A DNA stretch of 64,000 nt from Patiria miniata (lineage: Eukaryota; Echinodermata; Asteroidea; Valvatida; Asterinidae): positions 17,133,547-17,197,546 of the forward strand of contig NW_024037058.1 of assembly GCF_015706575.1 (NCBI RefSeq), given 5' to 3'. This document shows, piece after piece, positions 37,267-49,190 of this stretch. The translations under genes and the position numbers were made by a program. Below the pieces are notes generated by a model. That model was not told the DNA's origin. It saw only the letters and a list, made by a program, of their open reading frames with translations, and did no database searches. Each line of letters opens with the position of its first letter. Position 1 is the stretch's first letter.

Positions 37267-39915
37267 TCCTTATCTTTGACAAATAGATCCAAGTAGTCAT
37301 TGGTGCTGATTTTTTCTTCTTCAGAATTTGTCCAGTGAGGTAAACGAGACAGTGTCATATAATGATATTGGTCATTGTAACATGTACATGTACATGTAGT
37401 TGCTGCTTTATAGTAAGGAGCAATTTTAAGGAGCTACGCAAATTTAATACAATTGCTAAACATGATGTATGCTTGATAGCATATTAACTAAACTTGTTGA
37501 TGTTCTTAGAGAATTTATTGGCCACGGCCTTGCTTTATGTAATATTCTTGCAAGACATTGGGCATACATTATCATACAGGCACTCCTAGATTACCTCATG
37601 CTACCATCCAACCCACAGGGGTTTAAAGATGACATTGACATATTTGCGGATCTCAGTGACAAGTACAGTCTACACAACTCATGTCACCCACTCACAATTA
37701 ATGAGCCCTGCAAAATCTTGTGGGTACACAAATCTGCATAGTAAAACCCTGTTCCTGGATGCCCACGGCCATATTTGGGCAAGACACATACCAGTACTCA
37801 CACATCAGGCGTTGTTGGTGCCAGCATTGCATTGCCGGACCCACTGCAATTTATCAGTGTCCGAGGGAACAGCAGGCGTGTACACACTACACTGGGGCGC
37901 TACGGCGTAAATATGCGGATAATCTATAAGAGATCAGTAGTGAAGGGTAATGAGTAAACGCAGGTTCCTTCAGCCCTCTGCCTTAAGTCAACAGTCTGCA
38001 TATGTCACACTTGTAATACCTGGCTTTTGCAGTAGTGAAGTATGCTTAACTTCACATCTAGTGGGGCAAGGTACAATGCTGACATTGATGTAGAGCGTGC
38101 ACGTGTAAGAAGTTAATTATTTGTTGGTGTGTGATTATTTTTCTCTCTGTCTGAGTTGTTGCTGTGGATCGTGTGCAGGCCTCAGAGAATGTCAAGTTTG
38201 TTTTCAATTACCTTTTTTTTTTTTCAAAATTTGTGAACTGATAATAGTAATGCTGCATGTGGTCATGTTCACAAAAGCTCTTTTAGAAAATGGGATAACC
38301 GTCATTGGTACCACTGTCATTTGCCTCTGAAGAAGGACTTGTTATGACCGGAACGTCAAACCCTCTTTCATTTTTTTGACTTGTATATTTCAGGTCAATC
38401 CAGTCAGTGAGCAGCAGTCTTATTCATTTTCATGTTTAAAATGACAGAAACTTTTGAAGTATGACATCTCAATTTATCCCAGATGAATTTCATGGTGAAT
38501 TGGTAGAGGGGTTGTTCAGTGTGATGTAAACTTGAACTACCGATATATGGTAACAACAAAAATATTGAATTTAAATCAGTGGGCGTTGGTCAAATGTCTC
38601 CACAACATCACAACAAAATTCCAGAAACACCAGGGCAACCACGCAAACTCTGGAAATAGTTTTGACGGTTGACCTGCAGAGGTCAGCCCACTTGATCAAC
38701 ATCTGTCATCATTTAACAAAGAGTAGTACTGTCCTGACTGAGTAAAGCCCTTGTTGCAGGGCCTTGGCCATTATTACACCATAACACTGGAGGCAGTAAG
38801 CCCTGAAGCTTTTCCAAGTACATGTGACATTGAACTAAAGAGCCTTAAAGAGCCCTGTCCATTCAATGGCTTCTTTGTCTTTGAGGGTGTGATTTCTAAC
38901 TGAATTTAATTACTCAGTTTTTCCCAACCCCACTGTTATAAGTGACTTCGTTTCACGCTTGGGTTAGTCCTGAAAGCTCTCACCAAAATATTTGGAGGAT
39001 GGGTGCATTTGTTTTCATGCTTCCTTGTCTTTATGTGTGTGTCAGGTTTCAAGTTTGGTTATTTCACTCAAACATCACAGGTCTGTAATAAAAATGTAGA
39101 CAAAGACCCTTATTTTGTGGGATTTAAGGGATTGTTATTTGGGTGTGAGTGATTGTGGTCCATCAAATCGAGGATGGAAAACAAGGGAATTATATTAAGA
39201 GGAGATTAGATGTTAGTCCTTCATTGCAGACATTTGACCACCTCGTCTCAGTTTGAAATCATATGGGCCTATCATTGAGAAAGAAAAAAATGTGAGTTTG
39301 TGCACAGTTTTAGCTCAGTGTTCCCAGTTTGCCAAATCTTGCCAAGTTGCCGAGAGCCCAACCCCTTTGGTGTCAGTTGTTTCTATCTTGAAATTTATTA
39401 TTGAGTCTGAATCAATATGACTGGCTAATGGCTGCAGAACTAGCCAATCATAGACATCATTGGTTTGCTAGTTTGAAGAGACCTGACAGCTCACTCTGAC
39501 CTTTGACACTTTACGGTGACCCTTGACACAAGACTATTGATTCTTCAGCCTGGTTTCTCTTGCCAGATCTCCTCTCGCTAAGCTTTTCAAGTTTTTTTCC
39601 CCCCAACATTGATATTCAACAGCATTTTCTGCCGCCTCAAGCTCAACACTACCAAGTGGTCCACCATAAAATAACAAAATTTACGAGCATTTCAAAAGGA
39701 ATGGAGGTCTGGAGCATGTTTAACAGGTTGTAAATACCCTGGTGAAGTTTACACAAAACCTCAGAATGGGGACCAAAAGGTTTATGAATGTCAGTGGGTT
39801 ATGGGGTTCGAGATCTGGGTTTTGTTGGACTTTATGATTGAATATTCAAGTTGATTTCCCAAACTGTACATTTTGTGTACCGGTACCTGTACTGAACAGG
39901 TAGTTAGGGTAAAGC

Positions 39916-40474
39916 TTAAAGGGTTCCATGCGATGAATTTTTTTTTAGGAACACATTTTGTGCAACTTTGTACTCCTCTTAAATGTATGACAACAGTTTG
40001 ACATCCTTTTTGGGCAATTTGATTGCAAAGTGCACTTTTTTAAACATTTCAAAAATGTCCATCCTTTTCCAGACGTTGCTGTGACGTCATTTCTGGAAAG
40101 CACTATTCAGTTTAGGGGTTTTCTGTTCAAATTGTGAACCCAAAATTTGAAAACATTTGCGAGAAAGGCTTACTGCTGCCATGTACTGACACAACAACAA
40201 GTCACCAAAGAAAAGAAAATTTACGACAGCAAAATATCCAAAAATTATAGCAAACTTTTTGTGCTGAAATAGCTGTGACATTGAGTTTTCTGCCTGGAAT
40301 GACATCATAGTTTTGCTCATGAATATAGAAATTTGCATTAGCCACAAAAGCCAAAGAGGCATCAAAATACCCTTGAAAATGGCAAACGAAAGTTGAAAAT
40401 AAGGTTAAATGGGACACAAAGGTGCATTTTCAAGGATTGCATTACACAAACTGCATTGTATGGGCCATCAAAGA
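39916..40474. mobile_element. Outer TTAA element, copy B (uninterrupted)
   Basis: Begins TTAAAGGGTTCCATGCGATGAA at 39916; the right end is degraded (TGTATGGGCCATCAAAG). It matches the two halves of 28826-29892 along its length and carries a single TTAA (about 40040-40043) exactly where that copy holds the nested element. It is therefore an empty-site control for the insertion. Minus-strand open frames at 40087-40417 are within the repeat and not genes. Confidence 0.85.
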
Positions 40475-41334
40475 AACTTGTTTCAATACATGAATAATTT
40501 GGCATAGTTTGAAAAGAAAGCACTTTCTCAGTGTTTTGATTGATTACAATTCATGCACAAGTCTGCGGTATCAAAATGGATACTTTATAAAGTGGCTACA
40601 GTGTTTTGAACATTGCACCAAGGGGAAAAGACTTGGAGTGTCCCAATTGTAGCCAAAATTACCAAATCCCACTGCTTAAATGGCTTAAGAAGATTTACTT
40701 AAACTCTACAGTCTCACAGCTGTTATTGTTAAGAAACCATGAAGCTGTTTGAACACTTAGCAAAGGATTCCAGGCAGGTTACTCAAAAGTGGCAGCGGGG
40801 ATTTATTCATCTTTCTCCCCCATGCAACATTAGCCTAGGTGACCTCAACGGGAGATTAGGCCCAAGAACTTGTCAAACAGACCGTCCGTTGTGGCACCAG
40901 TTTGACATTTAGGGGTTAAAAACCAATCAGGGGCTTGGTCCGTTGGGAAGCCCCAGCCTACAGGCTGGGTGCTTTTCCCCATCCCTGACCCTGTTATCAT
41001 TGAAAACCTTCACCAGATTTTAGCCAGTACACATGTACTTTGTAACCATCTTGGAGACATCCTAGAGACTATCCATCTTCTAGTCTTATTAGGTTTCAGG
41101 AGACTGGATGGCTGCTCAATTTTCGACTCCCAATTTATTAATAAGACTTCAAGCACTCGCTTCGCTGTCTTCTCACGGACAGCCAAAATGGCTTGTAATT
41201 AGGGGGAAGTGTGTTCCTCAGTTCACATTTCCAGATACTTGAAAGTTGAAACTTCAATATAGAATGAAGCTGCTTATGGGATCTTCATGTTTTTCTTTTG
41301 GCAATTTGCCAATCTAGTGTTTGTGCTTAAAGGT

Positions 41335-41365
41335 ACACATACATGTACATGTACATGTACATGTA
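41335..41365 (+). repeat. (ACATGT)n microsatellite
   Basis: Tandem run of the self-complementary ACATGT hexamer (four to five units). Single and double copies of the same motif occur throughout the window. Confidence 0.9.
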
Positions 41366-41795
41366 AGAACTGCCATCATGTACTGCACATGTTCAGTGTA
41401 CATGCGAACATGCTAAAATATGAGAGACATTTAAGAAGACAGAAACACGATTGGAGATAGTTGAAAGAAATCATTCATGCCCCAGGCCCCCTGAAATATT
41501 CTAGGAGAGGCCAGACGGTTACGTGGTTGATACTGACCCTAACCTGGGGTTATATTGGGCTACCAGTTTCTGTAGATACATGATATAATTTGTCTTTTTT
41601 TGTCCGTTTAGGCTTAGTCACCGTTTGTCATCACTAACTGACAATTCAGATTTGGACAACCTAGTTTCCAAATGCAGACATCCCATTTTCTGACCTCGGA
41701 TTAACTGTTGTAATGGACTAATCTTTGGAATTCTAAAATCTGTAAACCAGAAGCAAATCTAATGAGATCTCTTTCATTGTTTTTCTCCTGTGCAG

Positions 41796-44243
41796 ATTGC
41801 TGAGGCTGGAAGTGACAGTCTACCATCTTGGCTTTCCTACAACTATGACACACATACTCTACGCGGAATCCCATCAGAAGCAGATCTTGATCAGTACTAC
41901 ATGCAGGTCACAGCCATCGGAAGGTCCTTCAACTCCAGCGCAACGGCCCGCGTGACCGACGTCTTCTCAATCTCAGTCCTGCCGGAGAGGAGGGCTCCCT
42001 CTACAGCCGCTGTGCCCTTGAAGGATGCTGCCGCAATGAGTAAATCCAGCTGTGGCGACAACGAAGCCATGATTGAGGCAACTGTCATACTGGATGCCAA
42101 CTGGGACAAACTGGGAGTGGAGGAGCGCTTGAAGGTTGTCTCCAAGATGTCGCAGCACTCCAGGCTCGGCATGGACGTATTCCGGTTGCTTCCCGCCGGC
42201 AGCAAGACCTTACTGGATGGGTCCTTGATGGTGGCAGGTCCTGGTAACGTCAAACGAGAGAAGCATCCGGGTATTGCCCTGAGCTGGAGAATAGGCTGCA
42301 GCAAGACCAACAGCGTGGACAAGTTCCCAGTGGTTACAGTCTTGGAGACTGCCTCGAAAGATGGCTCCATGGCTAGCGAACTGAAGCATGACATTATTGG
42401 CTGGCGGGTGACCAATGACAGGCCGGATAGGCTGAAGCGTGTCAGACGACAGGCTGATCTCATTGGAACACCTGTGCCGACTCCAATGCCCACAGTCACC
42501 ACCCCGAAGCCGACCACACTCAGAGACACTACAGTGGTACTGCCAACGACCACAATGACAGTCTCACGTACATTCAGCATTGTGGAGCCCACTCCATCTG
42601 TAGTGCCCACCATGGTTCAACCAAGTGTTACTGTGAGGCCAACAATCACAGCATCTCCATCCAAGACAGCCTCCCCTACCCCCACACCAAGCTCCTCCCC
42701 CACACAGCCCAAACCTACCATGTCCCCAGTTCCCACTGCTGCCCCTACCTCCACATCAGTCATCAAGACACGTACTTCCATGCCAGAGCCAACTCCTACT
42801 CCAACCCCATCGACTGCCACAACTCCTGTTGTCAAAACCAGCACCCCGGTATTAGTACCTACACCAACACCGTCAGTGACCAAACCCACAACCCCTAAAC
42901 CCCCAACTCGTAAACCCCCAACTCCTCAACCCCCAACCCCTCAGCCCCCAATCATACCAACTACAAAACCACCAACCACTACAGTTACGACACCAAAACC
43001 GAGCATTACCACCGCACCACATGTCAACACCCCTCCAGAAATCCGCAGGCGTCTCAAGCGTGTGGATGCCATGGAAGGGAAGCTGTTGAATTTCCAAATA
43101 CCAAGAAATACTTTCCGTGATGCTGAAGATGGCGACACCAGGAACTTGAACCTAGTAGTACTGACACTTGATCACGCTGAGCTTGGCCAAGACTTCTGGC
43201 TCAAATTTAACAAGAAGACACAAACGTTGATTGGTCTCCCACTAAAGGAGCAAGCCCAAAAGAACAGATACACATTGGTCCTGGTGGCACAAGACAGCGA
43301 GGGTCTAGAGGTGCAGAGCGCCTTTGAGGTGGTGGTCACTGCGATGTCCTCTTTAGAAGAAGAGAACCCACCTCCAGTCAAGATGGGAATGACGCTGGAC
43401 ATTGACTATGACACTTTTATCAATGATCCCGCATTACAGCTCTTAATCCTCAACAAGATCGCCAAGGCGTTTGGTGATTCAAACGCAGATGCGATCACAA
43501 TTACTGAGATCAAACGAGGGTCTGTGATCATCTCATGGGTTAACAACACCCTCCCAACAGATACCTGCAACCAAGAACTCATCTTGGAGCTGCAGTCAAA
43601 GATCATGACTGAAGATGGCAAGCCCACCCAGGCCCTAATTGATGCTTTCCTGCCAGAGTATAACATCACTGAAGTGGAGAGCTTGCCGCTGGGTGCGTGC
43701 GCATCAACGACTCCAGCACCCCCAACGACAACAACGTCCGATCCTGGTGCCGGAGGGCAAGAGCCACCGCAAGATATGTGGATCAGCACCGTCCTTCCTG
43801 CCGTGGTTATAGCACTTATCCTCCTCATAGCTGGCATCGTAATTTTCTTTCTCTACCGCAAGAGCCGCAAGGGCAAGCTGTCCGACGAGGACCAAAACAC
43901 CTTCATCAACAAGGGCATCCCCATCATCTTTGCTGATGAGATTGAAGATGGGGAGAAGCCACCATCCTCCTCCTCGCCTCTCATCATGAAGACGGAGAAA
44001 CCACCACTGTCTCCCCCAGAGTACACCGAGACTCAGCAACCACTGATAACCAACCACGAACAGCCCGGAGGAGGGGATGAAGAAGACAAACACAGCCTAC
44101 CCATGGTAGACATGTCAGGCACCCCTTCGTATCAACCCCCGCCTCCACTCTCTCCATCTCCGCCTGAAAATAGAAACAATACCCCATCCCGAGACATCTC
44201 AAGCTATCGAAAGCCGCCAGCATATGTCCACATTCAGCCGTAG
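41796..44243 (+). CDS. DAG1: Dystroglycan, coding exon 2 (residues 88-902, alpha and beta subunits)
   Basis: Carries most of the receptor. Residue numbers are for the joined protein. The N-terminal module continues with PSWLSYN...HTLRGIP (Ig-like), then the S6-like part with cysteines 173 and 255, spaced 82 apart as in human 182/264. RVRR at 302-305 matches the furin-type site after human residue 312. A Thr/Pro/Ser mucin stalk spans about 310-498. The second Ig/cadherin-like domain starts at PPEIRRRLKRVDA (about 500). The SEA-like region has Gly662-Ser663 in RGSVIISW, equivalent to the human 653/654 alpha/beta cleavage, a glycosylation sequon at Asn670, and cysteines 678 and 722 (44 apart, as in human). 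The transmembrane helix is about 750-774, followed by basic YRKSRKGK, PPEY (827-830) and a C-terminal PPAY (894-897) for the dystrophin WW/EF region. In human that last motif is PPPY. TAG stop at 44241. Confidence 0.97.
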   Translation: MAEAGSDSLPSWLSYNYDTHTLRGIPSEADLDQYYMQVTAIGRSFNSSATARVTDVFSISVLPERRAPSTAAVPLKDAAAMSKSSCGDNEAMIEATVILDANWDKLGVEERLKVVSKMSQHSRLGMDVFRLLPAGSKTLLDGSLMVAGPGNVKREKHPGIALSWRIGCSKTNSVDKFPVVTVLETASKDGSMASELKHDIIGWRVTNDRPDRLKRVRRQADLIGTPVPTPMPTVTTPKPTTLRDTTVVLPTTTMTVSRTFSIVEPTPSVVPTMVQPSVTVRPTITASPSKTASPTPTPSSSPTQPKPTMSPVPTAAPTSTSVIKTRTSMPEPTPTPTPSTATTPVVKTSTPVLVPTPTPSVTKPTTPKPPTRKPPTPQPPTPQPPIIPTTKPPTTTVTTPKPSITTAPHVNTPPEIRRRLKRVDAMEGKLLNFQIPRNTFRDAEDGDTRNLNLVVLTLDHAELGQDFWLKFNKKTQTLIGLPLKEQAQKNRYTLVLVAQDSEGLEVQSAFEVVVTAMSSLEEENPPPVKMGMTLDIDYDTFINDPALQLLILNKIAKAFGDSNADAITITEIKRGSVIISWVNNTLPTDTCNQELILELQSKIMTEDGKPTQALIDAFLPEYNITEVESLPLGACASTTPAPPTTTTSDPGAGGQEPPQDMWISTVLPAVVIALILLIAGIVIFFLYRKSRKGKLSDEDQNTFINKGIPIIFADEIEDGEKPPSSSSPLIMKTEKPPLSPPEYTETQQPLITNHEQPGGGDEEDKHSLPMVDMSGTPSYQPPPPLSPSPPENRNNTPSRDISSYRKPPAYVHIQP

Positions 44244-47200
44244 CCTTGTACACACGGTAGTTTCTCTCGGTCAACTTGTGGAAAGACAGTGACTTTTTTT
44301 AAACATCTCTTTATTTAAAACTGTTAAAGTGTTTTTCTTCTGCCTGCAATAGACGGCAGTTTTCAAGTTGAGGATTAGGAGTTTTGAATCGAAAGTGTGG
44401 AATTTGTCTTGAGGTGACCTGACCTTCGACGTTCCTAGCTAAGCCTAAGGCTGCAGTTTTACATATTGCAGGATGTACAATATGTAGAAGCATAGCATCC
44501 CACCTTAAATTAATCATAACGGCTTCTTTTGATACATTATATGTATAAAAGTATTTATTAAATGCATTTGTGGGTTTTTTTCCCCTTCCAAATTCATTTA
44601 CCGTATGACGTATAAGTTTGTAGTCCTTAGATGTGATCCAATTTCAAGTTTGATCCGGTTTTTGAAAAAACATTATTAGAAATACATCCTTTCTGAGACT
44701 AAGCTGCATCAAACCCCAATTTTTATAATTTGTTCCATTTTGACTTCATATGCAGTGGGACATATAAACAATGTGGAAGAACATGTACTCACTGGAAAAA
44801 AAAACAGAAAATGTGCTCAAAATTAGTTAAATGCAGAACAGAACTGCTTAGAAGAAATAGTGCCTTGTCTTTCTGTTCAATAGTGATATAAAAATGAGTC
44901 ACCAACAGTGAATGTTTTTTTTTCTAGATGTAGAATTTGTCTGGCATGTTTTACAAGACAATTTCGGGGCCAAAATGTAAAAAAAAAAAAAAAAAAAAGT
45001 ATAAGAAACGGGCACCGTGATAAATTGCTTTCAGTTGGTGGATTCCAGCTTTAAGGCGCTTAATGTGTAACATGTAGTCATTTTTTTTAATGAGAATCTA
45101 TTTGATTGTTATGTGAAAGTTTTAAGAAAAATAGTAATTTTGGCTTTCAATTTGCCCTTTATATTTTTTAAAGATTCATTAAAAAAAAAAAATAATTTTA
45201 AGAATGAGCATAGAGAAAGATGCATTCACCCTATGATATTTGCTGTAATAATTTAAATGTAATTTTTCACCAGCATCAGAAAATATGGAGTTACAGGACA
45301 CTCTTAATTGAAAAAAAAAGTGATGCAGAGCTGTAAGTTTTGAAAAATCATAAAGTTATAATACCAGCCCCTCTCCCGACCCCATCGAAATGATGCATGG
45401 TCCAAAGTTGGTACTTATTAATGAAAAAAAATTAGCATACGAATTGAAAACCATACTTACATGAATTTAATTTTTGTTTTTATGTAGCATTTGTCTTCCT
45501 CTCTCGCATGGCTAGAACTCTGAACGCTCAAGTTACTTGACTGATAAATACCCCCCAAAACTACAATGCATTGTAGAGATGACCTTTATTGAGAAGGCAA
45601 ATACTTTCCTCTATATTGATAATATTGTTAACAAAAAATATCTAATGTTCAATAATTTTACTGTATCTGCAAAAATATAAACTGTTGGAATGTGGAACAT
45701 TGCTGAGCAAATATTGGTACCGTATGTGGCATGCAACTCCTTCTTGGATCAACTGATTTCCTCCTTTTTTTCCACTTCTCTTGTATCCTGTTAAAAATTG
45801 AAGGAAAAAAAACTACAGAGAGTGTTGTAAAGCTTGGAATTTACTCTCTTTTTTATGATTTCACAGTTGCATGCCTTTGTCGAAAGTTTTGTCAAAACCG
45901 GTCTGAATAAAACAAGGTTTCCAAAGATACACATGGTGGTCGATGCCAAACTTTCTAAACAACAAAGTGGACGATTACTGCATGCCTAGTTTTGCTTCCT
46001 TGACAATGAAGTTGTAAAATACCGACGTGGCAGACCCAAAAGATCACCAAGTCAAGATGGCACCACGGGGCACCAGTGAAGCGTTATCATTTGGTAGCGT
46101 CTGCAGTGTGCATTAGGATATTCCACTTGATTGGCTTAAACTCGAGAGTTAATTCAATTGACGAGGCAAAGTAATGAACGTATTAAAAACCCATTGATGC
46201 AATTATAGTGAAGGTCAATCTGCATTGGAATGCAAAGAAAAAAATGCTTGCGGATATCATTTGTCCAACCAAATGCTGATATATTTTGTTGTTACAATGC
46301 ATTGACAAGATTGGTACTGTATTACTTATTCAGAAATAGTGTCGTTAGTTGATTAAAAAAAGGCAAAATATCTCTGTATAAATTAATGTTAGAGTTTCGT
46401 CCACACAGTTCAATGAGGTCTGCATCACTGCTTTAACTGATGTGTAATGGAACTTATACCATGTCCGCCTAATGACACTGTTTCCATCATGAATATTAAA
46501 TATTGAAAATATTTCATTTATTGAATTATGAAAATTGCATTATTGTACCCCTTCCTTCCCCACAATCATTAGAGCAGTGCTACAAAGCATCTGCATAGAA
46601 GTTACAATGTCGACGATCTTTTTTATATAACTATATTGCAAGTGTGTACGGCATAGATATTTTTATTTGTAATGTTGTAAAGCATATAGTTTTTTTTTTA
46701 ATTAAATGCTGAAAGTTAATGAGCTGTGTTTTTTTATGCTTGGCATTTATGTTCCAGGGGGTGCAACAGCACGTCTAAGTACACAGTTATTGTGGTAATA
46801 CCCCTGGAATTGGAATAGCCAGGAGCACTCATGTACATTTGAATGTATTATTATTATTACCTCTGATATATATACCCATTATTTTAACCATAAGCACTGC
46901 ATTTTTTTTGCAACGAGCTCGTGAGATAAACCTCTGGTGTATTTGGTGCTTATTTATATATTAGTGGAATATTCTCCTTGTATCTATACTACCTTGTTAC
47001 ATTTAAATATACATAGTTTTAACCTGTGTTTCACTTTTTTTTTGTTTTTATTTTTTATTTTTATTTAAATCTTGTGTAAAATATATGCAATTTACTATGA
47101 CTTTCAAGTAATTTTTCCATTATAAATGTGGGAAAGTGCGCACTTTGGCTATAAATTGCATTTTGGGATGAGTACTCAGTGCAGAGAAAATGCAACTTAA

Positions 47201-49190
47201 AAATACATTTTTGTGGGGGGGGGGATGTTTGATAGTTTGTAAACTGAGGAATTTCACACAGTTGTTTTGTTACAAACATATTTCTCCTCAATCATGGCAT
47301 TGTAAGTGGGGAAAAACTTATACTGGTAATTTTTTTTGTGAACGGAAGTGGGAGTTGAGTTTTTTAGTATTTTCCCCAAGTACGATACTCATGGTTGGCA
47401 AGCAATAAGTAAAATACATGTACTCAGACCAGAAGGGGGAAATACCCAAATCCCCCCTCCATCACAGGAACATGTGCACATTTGGGGGGGGGGGGTTTAG
47501 GTGTTGGCTATCCACCCCGTCCATCTAATCAATAATAATTAACATATATTATTGGAATAGAAGCCTTTATTTCCATTGATGAATATTGCAAATTTGAGTT
47601 CCTTGCTAAAGACCTTTTGGTCTATGTATGTGTTGACTTTATTAATTTAAAGTTAACAACTCAGCTCCCTTGTCTAAATACTTATAAATTTGTACCGACA
47701 ATCCCATGAACAGAATAGGCATACAGCAATCTTTTTTTCTTTCTTTCATATACTCATTGGGGTTAATTAAAATAATTCTCTGATGTCCAGTTTCTGGCAA
47801 GTGAATTGTCAATAAATATGACTACTGTTCATTTGTTCACAACGAAGTGTATGGAAATTGAAGCTTCAAGCATTAGAAAAATCATTTATTATAAACAAAC
47901 CAACATTTAAGCTTATTGTACATGTATTCAAGAAAAACAAAGTGCTATGGATGCTATGCATAATATAGCCCACCAGTCTTTGTATGCATTGTTTATGGTC
48001 TTTGAGATAACCCTTTAGTATTGAATTTCAAACACGCAAGACCTACTTTCATCTTTCATTGTTTAAAGCAAGTACAAGCAAATGCATTTAAATTATAATA
48101 CTCTATGTCGTTAAAGATACCAACGGGTTATAATTTCCAACAGCTTACGAGTTGCATCACAAATTGTAGCACAGGTGTCAAAATACTTTTTTCGCTCTTG
48201 ATTGAAGTATTCCCACAGTGGGTAAGTTATTTCGCGAATGAATATTCATAAAATGCGTAATGAATTATTCATATAGGAATACACACTTTTGTAAAAAAAA
48301 AAATTATATATGAACCACTGTCTTGATGTTAAATGTTGTGTAAATGCCATTGTAGCACAAAAGATCTGTCTTTTTTGTATAAAAAAACACTAGTTATTGG
48401 TCGAGCAATAGTAGTACATAATTCAATATGCAAGGTGCTCAAAGTTCTTTTTAAATAATTTTAATAGATAATCTCCCAGGAATACTGTTTTCATTTTCGT
48501 AAAATCTTCGTGTTTTTTTTTCAGTCGTGCAAATTCAATTTAAGACGGATTTGCCTGACTATACAAATCAAGACAATGAATTATTTGTAAATTTTTTAAA
48601 CAGTCTCTCTTACATTTTTTTAATGCCTGCTTTTTAAAGACACGATAGTGGAACTATGATGGCAATCATCGGATCACAGAGTGCGAATGTACCTTTATGG
48701 TAACAAAACTGTGGAAATATTATTTTGGTACCAGGTGATAAAAAAAAAAGTGAGGACACGAACGAATCAGTAAAATGTACTTCATAACTGTTAACCACGT
48801 CGTTCGTGATTGTGGATATTTGTGGTGATATTATTAAATGTCAGATATTTTAACTATCTTCTCTGTACATGTAAACTATGTTGAAGATATTACCAGTTAT
48901 AGACATTTTTTGTGGATATACCTTGATACATGTAGCTATTTAGTCGTAAGTTAACAAGAAAACAAATCCGCTTCTTGAATATTGTGTATCTCCGTACTTG
49001 CCTACAAGTTTGTAACGATGCTAGCAGTGAAACAGTATGTTATTAAACATGAATTCTTTTGTGACAAACATTGTGGACATTTACAAATGTCTCTTTTTTA
49101 AAGTTTGCCGCTTCAGTTGTGGAGGTGCTTTTTAGTTAATGCAACTTTTGCAGCTTAACATATTGTCAGTGATAGTCTACGTGAAAACAC
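44244..49190 (+). other. AT-rich region after dystroglycan; probable 3' UTR in part
   Basis: No protein-like frame. The stretch is distinctly AT-rich with many poly-A and poly-T runs and is nearly free of repeats apart from the MITE at 45726. Candidate polyadenylation signals AATAAA occur at 45906-45911 and 47811-47816. I cannot tell which is used. A poly-A run of about 19 bases lies near 44980-44998. Confidence 0.5.
45726..45877 (+). mobile_element. CAGGCATGCAACT MITE, copy 4 (old)
   Basis: A 152-bp diverged copy. Left end GTGGCATGCAACT and right end AGTTGCATGCCTT differ by two bases and one base from the family inverted repeat. The two flanking hexamers (CCGTAT and TGTCGA) no longer match, consistent with an older insertion. 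It lies in the probable 3' untranslated region of dystroglycan. Confidence 0.78.

Larger units (their letters stand above)
27586..41795 (+). other. DAG1: Dystroglycan coding intron, 14.2 kb
   Basis: Donor GAG|GTTTGT at 27586, acceptor CTCCTGTGCAG| ending at 41795, both phase 0. The intron contains two copies of an outer TTAA element (28826-29892 with a nested insertion, and 39916-40474), one TTAACCC-family repeat (32846-33279), one CAGGCATGCAACT MITE (37132-37266), a GTTT microsatellite and an ACATGT microsatellite. I see no additional coding exon. The joined protein length (902 residues versus 895 in human) argues that none is missing. Confidence 0.85.

Noticed and set aside
40087..40417. 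Two overlapping minus-strand frames of 71-92 codons
   Set aside because: Fall inside the outer TTAA element; the homologous positions in the other copy have different stops.
41897..42613. 238-codon minus-strand open frame within dystroglycan exon 2
   Set aside because: Shadow of the Thr/Pro-rich dystroglycan coding strand; the sense frame is unambiguous.
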